Positions 7,133 to 15,479 of a DNA stretch of 64,000 nt are shown here, one piece after another. Source of the stretch: Erysipelotrichaceae bacterium (GTDB lineage Bacteria > Bacillota_I > Bacilli_A > Erysipelotrichales > Erysipelotrichaceae). The stretch covers positions 117,268-181,267 of the forward strand of contig SVBJ01000001.1 in the NCBI GenBank assembly GCA_015058955.1, read 5' to 3'. How positions within the stretch are numbered: the stretch's first letter is position 1; the number at the start of each line of letters is the position of its first letter. The notes under the pieces are model-generated. The model was not told the DNA's origin. It did no database searches and saw nothing but the letters and a program-made list of their open reading frames with translations. Made by a program: the position numbers and the translations under genes.

Positions 7133-8330
7133 AATTCAATATCAGTGAATCCTCTGTACCGCATACAACGTTAATGCTGTTGTTCTGAAGTTTTTTCTTA
7201 AGGGCCGAACAGTTTTTCTTCTGGCTGTGGAACAACATGACGTTCTGAGCCCTGCACTGTGAGATCACCTTTAATACGTCCTCTTCATCCAGATGAACCT
7301 TTATGGTAAGCTGGACAACCCGGCACTTTATATTGTTTTCCCTGCGGTATTCTTCCTTGAGAAGATTGTTGGCCAGGGTACCGGCAGCACTGTGACCGGA
7401 AATGATAATTGTTGAATCCGGATTGTCTTTTACGGTTTCTAAGTATTCTGCCGCAGCCGCTGTAGTCATCATTCCATCCCCAAACAGATAGGTGCCGGGC
7501 AGATCTGAATTTCTGATCTCGGAGGTTACTGCTGTATAGTCGGCTTCAGATGAACTGATGTCCTTTATCCAGTCTTTTTCGCTAAAGAATGATGCGGTAT
7601 TCTTCAGGATGTTGTTTTCGGCAGAAGGGTTGAGCTTCTGTGATTTCAGCCATTCAAACATGTCTATGCCGCGGCCGTTTGCCGGAGCGGGAAGCAGCAG
7701 TCTGCCCTTATTTCTGCGGGAGTATTCCGCCAGTGCTCTGTATTGCTGTTTCTGATCAAGGACTTTGCCGGCATATGCAGAGTCAATGATCACGGTATCA
7801 GCTTCAGGGTACGGATCAGTTACCAGCAGCAGGGAATCCATGGTGGTATCGCCGGTGTAGAGAATGCGGTGATTCTCCATGGTGAACAGATACCACAAGG
7901 AGCCGATCATGTGACCGCTTCTTCCATATTTTATATTTAAGTCCAGTTGCTTTAGCGGCTTATAGGACAGTTTATCTATATTGTTTTTGTCAAAGGGAAG
8001 TATACCGTTATTCTTCTCAACATATTCCGCCCATTTTCTCAGATAGCCCGGGATAAGATCAATGGTTTCCTCAGATGCGTAGATGTTCTTGCGGTAACCT
8101 AACTCATAAAGATATGGCAGAGCAGCAGTGTGATCCTCGTGGGCATGGGAAATGATCACATAATCAAGTGATGACACGATTTCAGCTGTCAGGTTCGGGT
8201 ATACGCGTGATACTGTGGCAATTTCCCTTCTGACACCGCAGTCCAGCAAAACGTTACAGGAATCACTCTGCAGCAGGAAACAGTTGCGGCTGTCTTCACC
8301 GCTTCCGCCTAATGAGGTTATTCTGATCAT
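7131..8330 (-). CDS. MBL-fold protein with beta-CASP domain (CPSF/RNase J-like)
   Basis: A 399-aa metallo-beta-lactamase-fold protein. The zinc motif is SHAHEDH (residues 61-67), followed by GRSGHMIGS and ILYTGDTT (motifs 3 and 4). The beta-CASP features follow: VIIDSAYAGK (motif A-like), SGHSAAGTLANNLL, IKVHLDEEDV (motif B-like His) and MLFHSQ (motif C-like). This places it with the nucleic-acid-processing CPSF73/RNase J branch rather than with lactonases, but it is shorter than RNase J (about 550) and lacks its C-terminal domain. Likely a nuclease of unknown target. It ends at the shared terminator and is divergent from the transporter operon. Confidence 0.75.
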   Translation of the reverse strand: MIRITSLGGSGEDSRNCFLLQSDSCNVLLDCGVRREIATVSRVYPNLTAEIVSSLDYVIISHAHEDHTAALPYLYELGYRKNIYASEETIDLIPGYLRKWAEYVEKNNGILPFDKNNIDKLSYKPLKQLDLNIKYGRSGHMIGSLWYLFTMENHRILYTGDTTMDSLLLVTDPYPEADTVIIDSAYAGKVLDQKQQYRALAEYSRRNKGRLLLPAPANGRGIDMFEWLKSQKLNPSAENNILKNTASFFSEKDWIKDISSSEADYTAVTSEIRNSDLPGTYLFGDGMMTTAAAAEYLETVKDNPDSTIIISGHSAAGTLANNLLKEEYRRENNIKCRVVQLTIKVHLDEEDVLKVISQCRAQNVMLFHSQKKNCSALKKKLQNNSINVVCGTEDSLILN

Positions 8331-8454
8331 GGGACAATCTCCTTCTCTATATTCTATTCTATTACAAAACTGTAAACTGCTGTTGCATGTTGTGAAAAAA
8401 ACATAGACTTACATGATCGATGTTATTGAAAAATATGGTAAGTTATCTCAAACG

Positions 8455-8463
8455 TGTTAAAAT
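8455..8463 (+). promoter_or_regulatory. extended -10 promoter of the transporter/permuted-mutase operon
   Basis: TG at 8455-8456, T, then TAAAAT at 8458-8463; no -35 with proper spacing. It lies 43 bp upstream of the binding-protein start in the divergent intergenic region. Confidence 0.55.
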
Positions 8464-8505
8464 AAAATTAGAAAAAGTTGCTGAAAAACAATGAAAGGGG
8501 ATTAT

Positions 8506-9543
8506 ATGAAAAAGTTTTTAAGCATTTTATTGTGTGTTTTAGTTGTTTTATCTGTCGCAGCTTGCGGCAAGAAAGATGAAACTCCTAGCGGACAGGGCGA
8601 TGGAAACGAAAAGTATTCCGGAACTGTCATGCTGTACACATCTGCCGGTGAAGATGCTGCTCAGTCACTGAAGGAAGTTTTCGAAAAGAAATATCCTAAC
8701 GTAACATTAGACTTCTATGCTGCAACTTCTGGTAAGTGCAACACTAAGTTAGCTACAGAATTTGAGGCTGGAAATGTATCATGCGACGTTGTCTGGTTAG
8801 CTGAACCTTCTGGATTGATCGACTTCAAGAACCAGGACCGTTTATTACAGTACAAGTCACCATTTGCTGATGCTGTTGCTGCTCCATTCAAGGATCCGGA
8901 TGGCTACTATTGCGGTGCACGTATTCTGATCATGGGTCTTGCCTACAGTGAAACTACCTGCCCTAAGGATCAGGTTCCATTAAACTTTGACGGTTTATTA
9001 GATCCTAACTTCACAGGTCAGATCATCATGGCTGATCCAAATGCTTCAGGTTCTTCTAAGGCATTCGTATATGGCCTCGTTCACAGTGAAAAGTACGGCT
9101 GGGAATACTTCGAAAAGTTAGCTGAACAGAAGCTGGAATTCGATACAAGCGCCAACGCTGTTAACCAGAAGATCGCCGGCGGCGAATACAAGATCGGTGT
9201 TTCACCTGAACATACAACTCTGAATTCAATTTCACAGGGTTCTCCTATTGGATATCAGGCTACTCAGGATGTTCTGGCTATTGCCTGCCCGATCGCTATT
9301 CCAAAGGGCTGTCCAAATGAAGAATTGGCTAAGTTATTATATGACTTCATCCTTGATCCTCAGGGTGGCCAGGCTGCATTACCAACATTCAACATTACAC
9401 CAATCGTTGATGGTATCACTCTTCCAGCAGGTATGAAATCAGCTAAGGAAATCACTGCCAATGCTCTTCCAATTGACTGGGTAGATCTGGCAAATACCGG
9501 AACTGAAATGTTAGAAAAGTTCAACAAACTGTTTGGAAAATAA
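8506..9543 (+). CDS. ABC transporter solute-binding lipoprotein (AfuA/FbpA-like, family 1)
   Basis: The start is ATG 8506, 5 nt after AAAGGGG; it gives MKKFLSILLCVLVVLSVAAC, a signal peptide with lipobox VAAC and lipidated Cys. The mature part is a two-lobe binding protein (GTVMLYTSAGEDAAQSLKEV, DVVWLAEPSGLIDFKNQ, KIAGGEYKIGVSPEH) of the family that includes ferric (FbpA), 2-aminoethylphosphonate and hexose-phosphate (AfuA) binders. The paired tyrosines of FbpA iron sites are not evident, so iron is not assured. Its genes follow as ATPase, fused permease and second ATPase, ending with a phosphomutase-like enzyme, which points to a phosphorylated solute; this is an inference. Confidence 0.82.
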   Translation: MKKFLSILLCVLVVLSVAACGKKDETPSGQGDGNEKYSGTVMLYTSAGEDAAQSLKEVFEKKYPNVTLDFYAATSGKCNTKLATEFEAGNVSCDVVWLAEPSGLIDFKNQDRLLQYKSPFADAVAAPFKDPDGYYCGARILIMGLAYSETTCPKDQVPLNFDGLLDPNFTGQIIMADPNASGSSKAFVYGLVHSEKYGWEYFEKLAEQKLEFDTSANAVNQKIAGGEYKIGVSPEHTTLNSISQGSPIGYQATQDVLAIACPIAIPKGCPNEELAKLLYDFILDPQGGQAALPTFNITPIVDGITLPAGMKSAKEITANALPIDWVDLANTGTEMLEKFNKLFGK

Positions 9544-9563
9544 GATAACGATAATTGAATAAA

Positions 9564-9604
9564 AAACAGACATATGTTGGATCGTATCCAACATATGTTT
9601 GTTT
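9564..9604 (+). promoter_or_regulatory. intercistronic stem-loop between binding protein and first ATPase
   Basis: A perfect 13-bp stem, ACATATGTTGGAT / ATCCAACATATGT (9570-9582 / 9586-9598), with a 3-nt loop and flanking AAACA/TTGTTT pairing. It is followed by only a short T-rich stretch and then the next ribosome-binding site, so it is probably a partial terminator or 3'-end stabiliser that lets the binding protein be made in excess over the membrane components. Confidence 0.65.
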
Positions 9605-9624
9605 AAGGGAAAGGTGAAGTAACC

Positions 9625-10704
9625 GTGAATAAGATAGAACTTAACAATATTACGGTCAGATATGGAACAAATACCGTTCTGGAACACTTCAATCTTACAG
9701 TTGAACCGGGTCAGATCCTCGGTATTGTCGGTCCTTCCGGATGCGGCAAGACAACTGTTGTAAGAGCCATCTGCGGTTTCATAGATCCGCAAGAGGGTAC
9801 GGTTTCCATAAACGGGAATATCATGTATGACCGCGCAAAGAGAATCAATGTTTCACCTGAGAAGAGAAATGTCGGTGTTGTATTCCAGGACTACGCTGTC
9901 TGGCCGCATCTGACGGTTTATGACAATACAGCTTATCCTCTGAAGAAGCACGGTGTTCCTAAGGATCAGATCAGACCTCAGGTTGAAGAAGCGTTAAGAC
10001 TGGTCAACATGTCCAGTTACCATAACTACATGCCTTCACAGCTGTCAGGGGGACAGCAGCAGCGTGTAGCCATTGCCCGTGCCTTAACATCTTCCAAGGA
10101 TCTGCTGATAATGGATGAGCCAATCACTAACCTGGACGCCAAGTTAAGAGAACAGATGCTGGTTGAAATCAGACTGATGCAGGAACAGTTAGGCACCACC
10201 ATTATCTACATTACTCATGATCAGGAAGCAGCCATGCAGCTGTGTGACAAGATCGTCATCATGCAGAATGACGGTTCAATCGCTCAGATCGGTACTGATG
10301 AAGAAATCATCAGCAATCCGGCCAACCGCTTTGTCTTCAGCTTCGTCGGTGTTTCCAATTTCCTGCCGGTCATTAAACAGGATGGTAAGGTATATCTTGA
10401 CTATGATGAAAAGATCCTGCTGTTTGATGAAGTGCCGGCTGAATACCCGGCAGCTGACAGGGCTGACATCGGCATAAGACCTATGGATATCGTCTTTGAT
10501 GAAACAAGTCCGGTAAAGGCGAAGATCGTCTCAGCCGTATTCTTCGGTAACATCTACAGCTATTTCATTGACATTGCCGGTAATGAATACCGTGTTCAGA
10601 GAATAACTTCCGGTAATGAAGAAGACGAAAAGTATGTTGAAGGTCTGGAAATCGGTGTCAGATTCCTGAACTGCAAGTACTTTGACAGGGAGGTGAAGAA
10701 CTGA
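9625..10704 (+). CDS. ABC transporter ATPase 1 (FbpC/PotA-like with TOBE domain)
   Basis: GTG start at 9625 behind AAAGGTGAAG. The 359-aa protein has Walker A GPSGCGKTT (36-44), Q-loop VVFQDYAVWPHLTVYDN, signature LSGGQQQR (140-147) and Walker B LLIMDEPITNLDAKLREQ, with the ITHDQEAAMQLCDKI H-loop. Residues about 240-359 form the C-terminal regulatory region typical of the Fe/spermidine/sulfate importer ATPases. Unusual: the D-loop reads PITNLDA rather than PLSNLDA, while the paralogue at 12419 has PLSNLDP. The stop overlaps the permease start (TGATG). It should pair with the second ATPase, or each may homodimerise. Confidence 0.92.
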   Translation: MNKIELNNITVRYGTNTVLEHFNLTVEPGQILGIVGPSGCGKTTVVRAICGFIDPQEGTVSINGNIMYDRAKRINVSPEKRNVGVVFQDYAVWPHLTVYDNTAYPLKKHGVPKDQIRPQVEEALRLVNMSSYHNYMPSQLSGGQQQRVAIARALTSSKDLLIMDEPITNLDAKLREQMLVEIRLMQEQLGTTIIYITHDQEAAMQLCDKIVIMQNDGSIAQIGTDEEIISNPANRFVFSFVGVSNFLPVIKQDGKVYLDYDEKILLFDEVPAEYPAADRADIGIRPMDIVFDETSPVKAKIVSAVFFGNIYSYFIDIAGNEYRVQRITSGNEEDEKYVEGLEIGVRFLNCKYFDREVKN

Positions 10705-12419
10705 TGACCAATAAGGATTTCCTGAAACTTGAAGGAAAGAAGAGCGGTATCTCCATGGATAAGATCATGACAATTTTCTGTTATGTTGCCCTTATCGCCG
10801 TGGTTATCCTGCCTGTATTCATGATCATTTACTATACTTTCTGGGACGGTTCCAAGATCGACTTTGAAATGTTCAGATCTGTTCTCTTCCAGAAGGAAAA
10901 CCTGCGGGCCATGAAGAATACGCTTATCATTGCCATATTCGCAACACTGTTTGCCACTCTGGTAGGTGTCTTCTTTGCCTGGCTGCTGGGACGCAGTGAC
11001 ATCCCTATGAAGGGATTCATGAAGTTCCTGTTCTCCATCCCGTTCATGATTCCGCCGTTTCTGGCAGCCATGAGCTGGGATATGATGTTCTCCGGCAGAG
11101 GCGGTTATGTCAACAAGCTTCTGATGTCGCTGTTTAATCTGGCAAATGCTCCGTTAAACATCAACTCCATTCCGGGCATCATCATTATCGAAGTTGTATA
11201 TTACTTCCCGTTTGTTTACATGCAGGTCGTCAGTGCTCTGGAAAGAATGGACCCTACTCTGGAAGAAAGTGCCCGTATTGCCGGGGCTAATCAGATGTAT
11301 GTCATCCGCAAGATCACCTTGCCACTGACGGTGCCGGCTATCTCATCCGGGGTATTACTGGTACTTATCACTTCATTGTCCAACTATGGTATTCCGTCAA
11401 TGGTAGGTTACTCCAAAGGTATCTTTACCTTGCCAACGATGATCGTTGAATTAATGAACAGATCAGGAGGAAGCTTCGTCGGCATCAGACAGGCTGCCGC
11501 ATTGTCCATTGTTCTGGTTATCGTTGTAGCCATTGCACTTGTCATTCAAAGACGTCTGCTTACTCACGGCCGTTACGATATCATCAAGGGTAAGTCAATG
11601 AGACCTATGCTGATAAAGTTAAGAGGTGCCAAGATACCTCTGCTGGTATTCTCACTGTTCTTCTTAACTCTGATCGTCATTGCTCCGATCGTAATGATCC
11701 TGTTAGTAAGCTTTAACAGAGCATACGGTCTGCCGTTTACCATGGAGAACTTCACGGTAATGCATTATGTCAATGTCTTTACCAAGAATGCCATGGTCAA
11801 GGACTCCGTCAAGAACTCACTGTTCCTGGCTTTCTCAGCCGGTGCAATATGTCTGGTCTTAGGCACAATGCTGGCTTATGTTATCTATAAAGTCAAGCCT
11901 AAGGGCGGCACGATCCTGGAAATGCTGGCAGTATTGCCTTACTCATTGCCGGGAACCGTCATGTCAATAGGATGTATCCTGGCCTGGTCAGGTGCATTCT
12001 TCGGCATCTCACTCTATAACACCATCTGGATTATTCTGGTTGCCTATATTGCCAGATATCTGTCCTACGTACTGAAATCGAGCTCGGCAGCCCTGCAGCA
12101 GGTTCACCCATCGCTGGAAGAGGCCGCCAGAAGCTGCGGCGCTTCGCACTATGAAGCCCTGAAGGATGTGACATTGCCGTTGATCAAACCGGCCATGCTG
12201 TCAGGATTCTTCCTGGTATTCCTGCCGTGCATGCGTGAGCTGACAACTTCAATTCTGCTGTACGGTCCTAAGAGCCGTACACTGGGTGTTGCCATCTATC
12301 AGTTACGTATTAACGGACAGATCAACCAGGCAGCGGCTCTGTCAGTGATCACGATCCTGCTGATTATCATAATGAATAATCTTGTTAAGTATATTACCAG
12401 AGACAGGAGGAAATTATAA
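10704..12419 (+). CDS. ABC transporter permease, fused two-domain (FbpB-like)
   Basis: A 571-aa polytopic protein with two tandem importer permease halves, each with about six helices. Each half has the cytoplasmic EAA coupling motif: EESARIAGANQ (about 187) followed by ITLPLTVPAI, and LEEAARSCGAS (471-481) followed by VTLPLIKPAM. The fusion is typical of ferric and AfuB-type importers. It lies between two different ATPase genes with 1-bp stop/start overlaps on both sides, so subunit stoichiometry is probably controlled by coupling. Confidence 0.93.
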   Translation: MTNKDFLKLEGKKSGISMDKIMTIFCYVALIAVVILPVFMIIYYTFWDGSKIDFEMFRSVLFQKENLRAMKNTLIIAIFATLFATLVGVFFAWLLGRSDIPMKGFMKFLFSIPFMIPPFLAAMSWDMMFSGRGGYVNKLLMSLFNLANAPLNINSIPGIIIIEVVYYFPFVYMQVVSALERMDPTLEESARIAGANQMYVIRKITLPLTVPAISSGVLLVLITSLSNYGIPSMVGYSKGIFTLPTMIVELMNRSGGSFVGIRQAAALSIVLVIVVAIALVIQRRLLTHGRYDIIKGKSMRPMLIKLRGAKIPLLVFSLFFLTLIVIAPIVMILLVSFNRAYGLPFTMENFTVMHYVNVFTKNAMVKDSVKNSLFLAFSAGAICLVLGTMLAYVIYKVKPKGGTILEMLAVLPYSLPGTVMSIGCILAWSGAFFGISLYNTIWIILVAYIARYLSYVLKSSSAALQQVHPSLEEAARSCGASHYEALKDVTLPLIKPAMLSGFFLVFLPCMRELTTSILLYGPKSRTLGVAIYQLRINGQINQAAALSVITILLIIIMNNLVKYITRDRRKL

Positions 12420-13525
12420 TGACTGATCAGATCGTACTGGAACACGTTACCAAGACATTTACAACCAAGGAATTAGGTTCTGTTACAGCTGTCAATGATT
12501 TCAACCTTACGGTAAAGAAGGGTGAATGTTTCTCCTTCCTGGGTCCTTCCGGATGCGGTAAGACTACAACCTTAAGAATGATTGCCGGCTTTGAAGACCT
12601 TTCTGAAGGTTCAATATATCTGGGCGGAAAGCTGGTTTCCGACAGATCCAAGAATATTTACATTCCACCTGAGAAGAGAGAACTGGGCATGGTCTTCCAG
12701 GCATTCGCTGTCTGGCCGCACCTCAATGTCTTTGAAAACATTGCCTTCCCTCTGAAGGTTAAGAAATTCCCTAAGGATGAAATCAGAAGAAGAGTACTGG
12801 AGGCCATGCATTACTGCAATCTTGACGGCCTGGAAAAGGCTTTCCCTTCTGATCTGTCCGGCGGTCAGCAGCAGCGTATTGCCCTGGCGAGAGCCATCGT
12901 TGTCAATCCGGAAGCCATGCTGCTGGATGAACCTTTAAGCAATCTGGACCCTCATCTGCGTGAAAGCATGCGTTTCGAGATCAAGAGACTGCAGAAGGAA
13001 TTCGGCTTTACGATCATCTTCGTAACTCATGACCAGAGTGAAGCCATGGCCCTGTCAGACCGCATGCTGATCATGGATATGGGTAATATCCAGCAGATCG
13101 GTACACCGTGGGAACTCTATAACAATCCGAAGAACAGATTTGTTCACAGTTTCCTCGGTCAGTCTAACTTCATTAATGTCGATGTCAGAAACGGCAAGGT
13201 ATATCCTAAGGGAGAAACCTCACAGCAGATCTGGGTTGACAATAAACCGTCCAAAAACGGTGAACAGGTACTGGCCTGCCGTCCAAACATGATGGAACTG
13301 ACAAAGGATGACGGTTTCAGATGCCGTATCATCAAGCGTACCTTCAAGACCGACTTTGTTGAGTATCTGATCAAGGTAGGGGAAGACAGTGCCATCATTC
13401 AGGCTCCTCACCGTGTCCTGTTCAAAAACGGTGAAGAATGCTGCGTCAAGATCCATAACCCTGCCTGGTATGATCTCGAGGACGAAGCTGCTGAAAAGGA
13501 AAGAGAGCGTCGTAATGTTGTATAA
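12419..13525 (+). CDS. ABC transporter ATPase 2 (FbpC/PotA-like)
   Basis: A 368-aa ATPase with Walker A GPSGCGKTT (42-50), VFQAFAVWPHLNVFEN Q-loop, LSGGQQQRIALARA signature, LLDEPLSNLDPHLRE Walker B/D-loop and a C-terminal TOBE-like region. It is clearly paralogous to the ATPase at 9625. Ribosome-binding site AGGAGG precedes the TAATG overlap with the permease stop. Two distinct ATPases in one importer operon suggest a heterodimeric motor. Its last 11 bp overlap the start of the permuted phosphomutase gene. Confidence 0.93.
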   Translation: MTDQIVLEHVTKTFTTKELGSVTAVNDFNLTVKKGECFSFLGPSGCGKTTTLRMIAGFEDLSEGSIYLGGKLVSDRSKNIYIPPEKRELGMVFQAFAVWPHLNVFENIAFPLKVKKFPKDEIRRRVLEAMHYCNLDGLEKAFPSDLSGGQQQRIALARAIVVNPEAMLLDEPLSNLDPHLRESMRFEIKRLQKEFGFTIIFVTHDQSEAMALSDRMLIMDMGNIQQIGTPWELYNNPKNRFVHSFLGQSNFINVDVRNGKVYPKGETSQQIWVDNKPSKNGEQVLACRPNMMELTKDDGFRCRIIKRTFKTDFVEYLIKVGEDSAIIQAPHRVLFKNGEECCVKIHNPAWYDLEDEAAEKERERRNVV

Positions 13526-15080
13526 AAACCATGGCGCTGCAGCCCTGGGCAGAGCAGTTGAGAAAGCCTATGAAAAAGGGCAGACAGATTACTATCTGGA
13601 ACCGCTGGTCGGTACTGTTGACGGTAAGGCTGTCGGTAAAGTAGCTGATGGTGACAGTGTGATCTTCTGCTGTCGCAGAGGAGAACGTGAAATAGAGCTT
13701 ACGGAAATGTTTACGGATCCACAGTTCAGTGCTGTGGACCGTATCTTCCATAAGGATCTCTACTTCGTCATACTTACACTCTATAACGATAAGTTTTCAC
13801 ATCTGCCGGTTGCCTTTGGCCCTGAACATGTTGAAAAACCGCTGGCTGAAGTACTGTCAGATGCCGGCAAGACGCAGTTCCACTGTGCTGAAAGTGAGAA
13901 GTACGCTCATGTAACCTTCTTTTTCAACGGCGGCAATAATGATCCTTATCCCGGTGAAGACGATCTGCGAGTACCTTCTCCTAAAGGAATCCCGTTTGAT
14001 CAGAAACCGGAACTTTCATTACCAACAGTAGCTGAAAAGGTAAAGGATGCTCTGGGAAAATATGATTTCATCGTAACCAACTTCGCCAATGGGGATGTCA
14101 TCGGACATACTTCCAACAGTGAAGCCAAGATCATGGCGTGCGGTTATGTTGACCACTATCTTGATGAAGTGGTAAATGATGCTCTGCGGAAAGACTATGT
14201 GGTCATTGTTACCGCTGATCATGGCAACATCGAGACCTTGTATACTGCAGAAGGAACACCTCATGTTGCCCATACTACCAATCTGGTAGCCTGCATCATG
14301 ATGGATCCACGTGGCGATCACAAAGAAGAAATCAGAGATGGTGCTCTTGGTGATGTAGCTCCGACCATCCTGCATGTGATGGGTATAGAACAGCCGCAGT
14401 TAATGACAGGAAGAACCCTGACTGATGCCGATTTCGGTAAGGACCGCAAGGTACTGTTGATAATATGCGATGGCTGGGGAATGGGCAGCCATGATGACAA
14501 TGATGCCATCTATCTGGCGGAAACTCCTTACTGGGACTATCTGTTAAGGCAGCCGCACTGCTTCCTGAATGCTTCAGGCAGATATGTTGGTCTGGAGGAT
14601 GGTAAGCCTGGTAATTCTGAAGCCGGACATTCCAATCTGGGTGGAGGACGCTGCGTACTGCAGGATGATGTCCGCATAGAGAAAGCCATCAGAGAAGGCA
14701 GCTTCCAGCAGTGCGAGGCCTTCCAGCAGGCGATAAAACGTGCCCTGGAAAATAAAAAGGCGCTGCATCTGCTGGCATATCTGACAAAGAAGTCATCACA
14801 CGGCTCCATTGAATATCCATTACAGATCGCATCACTGGCCAGGAAAATGGGATTGCAGGAAGTCTATTTCCATATCATCTTTGACGGCCGATCAACCCCG
14901 CCTGGCTCCGCACCGGATATGCTGGATGAACTTGAACGGCAGCTGGAAGAGATCGGTGTGGGAATGGTTGTGGACGGTACGGGAAGAGGACTGATTCTTG
15001 ACCGCGATAAAAACTATGAAAAGGTCAAGAAAGGCTACGATGCCATTGTTGAAGGCAAGGGTACCCTCTACAGTATTTAG
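13515..15080 (+). CDS. circularly permuted cofactor-independent phosphoglycerate mutase-like enzyme
   Basis: This 521-aa protein contains all segments of iPGM (GpmI) in rotated order. It begins at mid-GpmI sequence (AVEKAYEKGQTDYYLEPLVG), runs to the normal C-terminal end (LMTGRTL, about 301), crosses a short linker (TDADFGKDR), continues with the normal N-terminus (VLLIICDGWG, 313-322) and ends at YDAIVEGKG, the residue that normally precedes its start. Catalytic residues are kept: D194, H198, H253 (metal 1); D319, S368 (GNSEAGH), D235, H236 (metal 2); R55, R58, K129, H429, R459, R491, R497. The usual Asp after R459 (GRD) is Ser (GRS). Start ATG 13515 overlaps the ATPase by 11 bp, so it is translationally coupled to the importer. 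Activity may be mutase or phosphatase on the imported compound. Confidence 0.88.
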   Translation: MLYKNHGAAALGRAVEKAYEKGQTDYYLEPLVGTVDGKAVGKVADGDSVIFCCRRGEREIELTEMFTDPQFSAVDRIFHKDLYFVILTLYNDKFSHLPVAFGPEHVEKPLAEVLSDAGKTQFHCAESEKYAHVTFFFNGGNNDPYPGEDDLRVPSPKGIPFDQKPELSLPTVAEKVKDALGKYDFIVTNFANGDVIGHTSNSEAKIMACGYVDHYLDEVVNDALRKDYVVIVTADHGNIETLYTAEGTPHVAHTTNLVACIMMDPRGDHKEEIRDGALGDVAPTILHVMGIEQPQLMTGRTLTDADFGKDRKVLLIICDGWGMGSHDDNDAIYLAETPYWDYLLRQPHCFLNASGRYVGLEDGKPGNSEAGHSNLGGGRCVLQDDVRIEKAIREGSFQQCEAFQQAIKRALENKKALHLLAYLTKKSSHGSIEYPLQIASLARKMGLQEVYFHIIFDGRSTPPGSAPDMLDELERQLEEIGVGMVVDGTGRGLILDRDKNYEKVKKGYDAIVEGKGTLYSI

Positions 15081-15087
15081 ACAAAGG

Positions 15088-15119
15088 AAAGCTTCAGGAA
15101 GACTGAAGCTTTTTTTTGT
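15088..15119 (+). terminator. terminator of the transporter/permuted-mutase operon
   Basis: AAAGCTTCAG (15088-15097) pairs with CTGAAGCTTT (15103-15112), followed by a run of T. Eight bases after the stop codon. Confidence 0.9.
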
Positions 15120-15185
15120 TCGATAAGAGGATAGGGCAGATCAAGAACTTCATTTCAGGTCAGTTCATTCCTGTTCTTTCCATAG

Positions 15186-15213
15186 AAAAAGCAGTTTCTC
15201 TGAAAAAAACTGC
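15186..15213 (-). terminator. minus-strand terminator of the small acidic protein gene
   Basis: GCAGTTT (15191-15197) / AAACTGC (15207-15213), with an A-run at 15186-15190 that reads as U on the minus strand. It lies 18 bp beyond the stop of the 15231-15479 gene. Confidence 0.7.
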
Positions 15214-15230
15214 CTTTACTGTTCATAGTA

Positions 15231-15479
15231 TTAATCAGGGATTTCCGTAGTCTTTTCGTAAACCAATGTTCTTTCAGCCCGCTGAATGGTGAATTTACCT
15301 GTTTCATAGGTTAATGATTCTTCTTCCATGAATGTGTAAAGGTCGAATTCCGGCTGTTCACCCTTCTTGCCATCCTGGAAGATATAGAATACTGCCTTAT
15401 CATCTTCAGTTATTTCAATATACTGATAGTAAGACTTTTCTTCCCACATCTTCTTAAGGGCCTCAGTATATTCGTCCAT
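15231..15479 (-). CDS. small acidic protein, 82 aa, unknown
   Basis: The product begins MDEYTEALKKMWEEKSYYQY and is rich in Glu, Asp, Lys and aromatic residues, with predicted alpha then beta segments (KAVFYIFQDGKK, KFTIQRAERTLVYEKT). No signal or membrane helix. I do not recognise the family. The ribosome-binding site is weak (AGGAAAG about 18 nt upstream) and an in-frame stop just upstream rules out a longer form. It has its own terminator and lies alone between two plus-strand units. Confidence 0.55.
   Translation of the reverse strand: MDEYTEALKKMWEEKSYYQYIEITEDDKAVFYIFQDGKKGEQPEFDLYTFMEEESLTYETGKFTIQRAERTLVYEKTTEIPD

Noticed and set aside
8506..9543. Firm assignment of the importer as ferric iron-specific
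   Set aside because: The binding protein does not show the paired tyrosines of FbpA, and the operon ends in a phosphomutase-like enzyme, so the substrate is left open.
13389..13514. Upstream extension of the permuted mutase frame by 42 codons
   Set aside because: It lies wholly inside the second ATPase gene in another frame, encodes no GpmI-like sequence, and ATG 13515 matches the coupling pattern seen across the operon.
13515..15080. Permuted mutase as a tandem-duplication remnant or frameshifted pair
   Set aside because: The frame is continuous, each GpmI block occurs once, and total length (521 aa) equals that of normal GpmI; a duplication remnant would leave repeated or missing parts.
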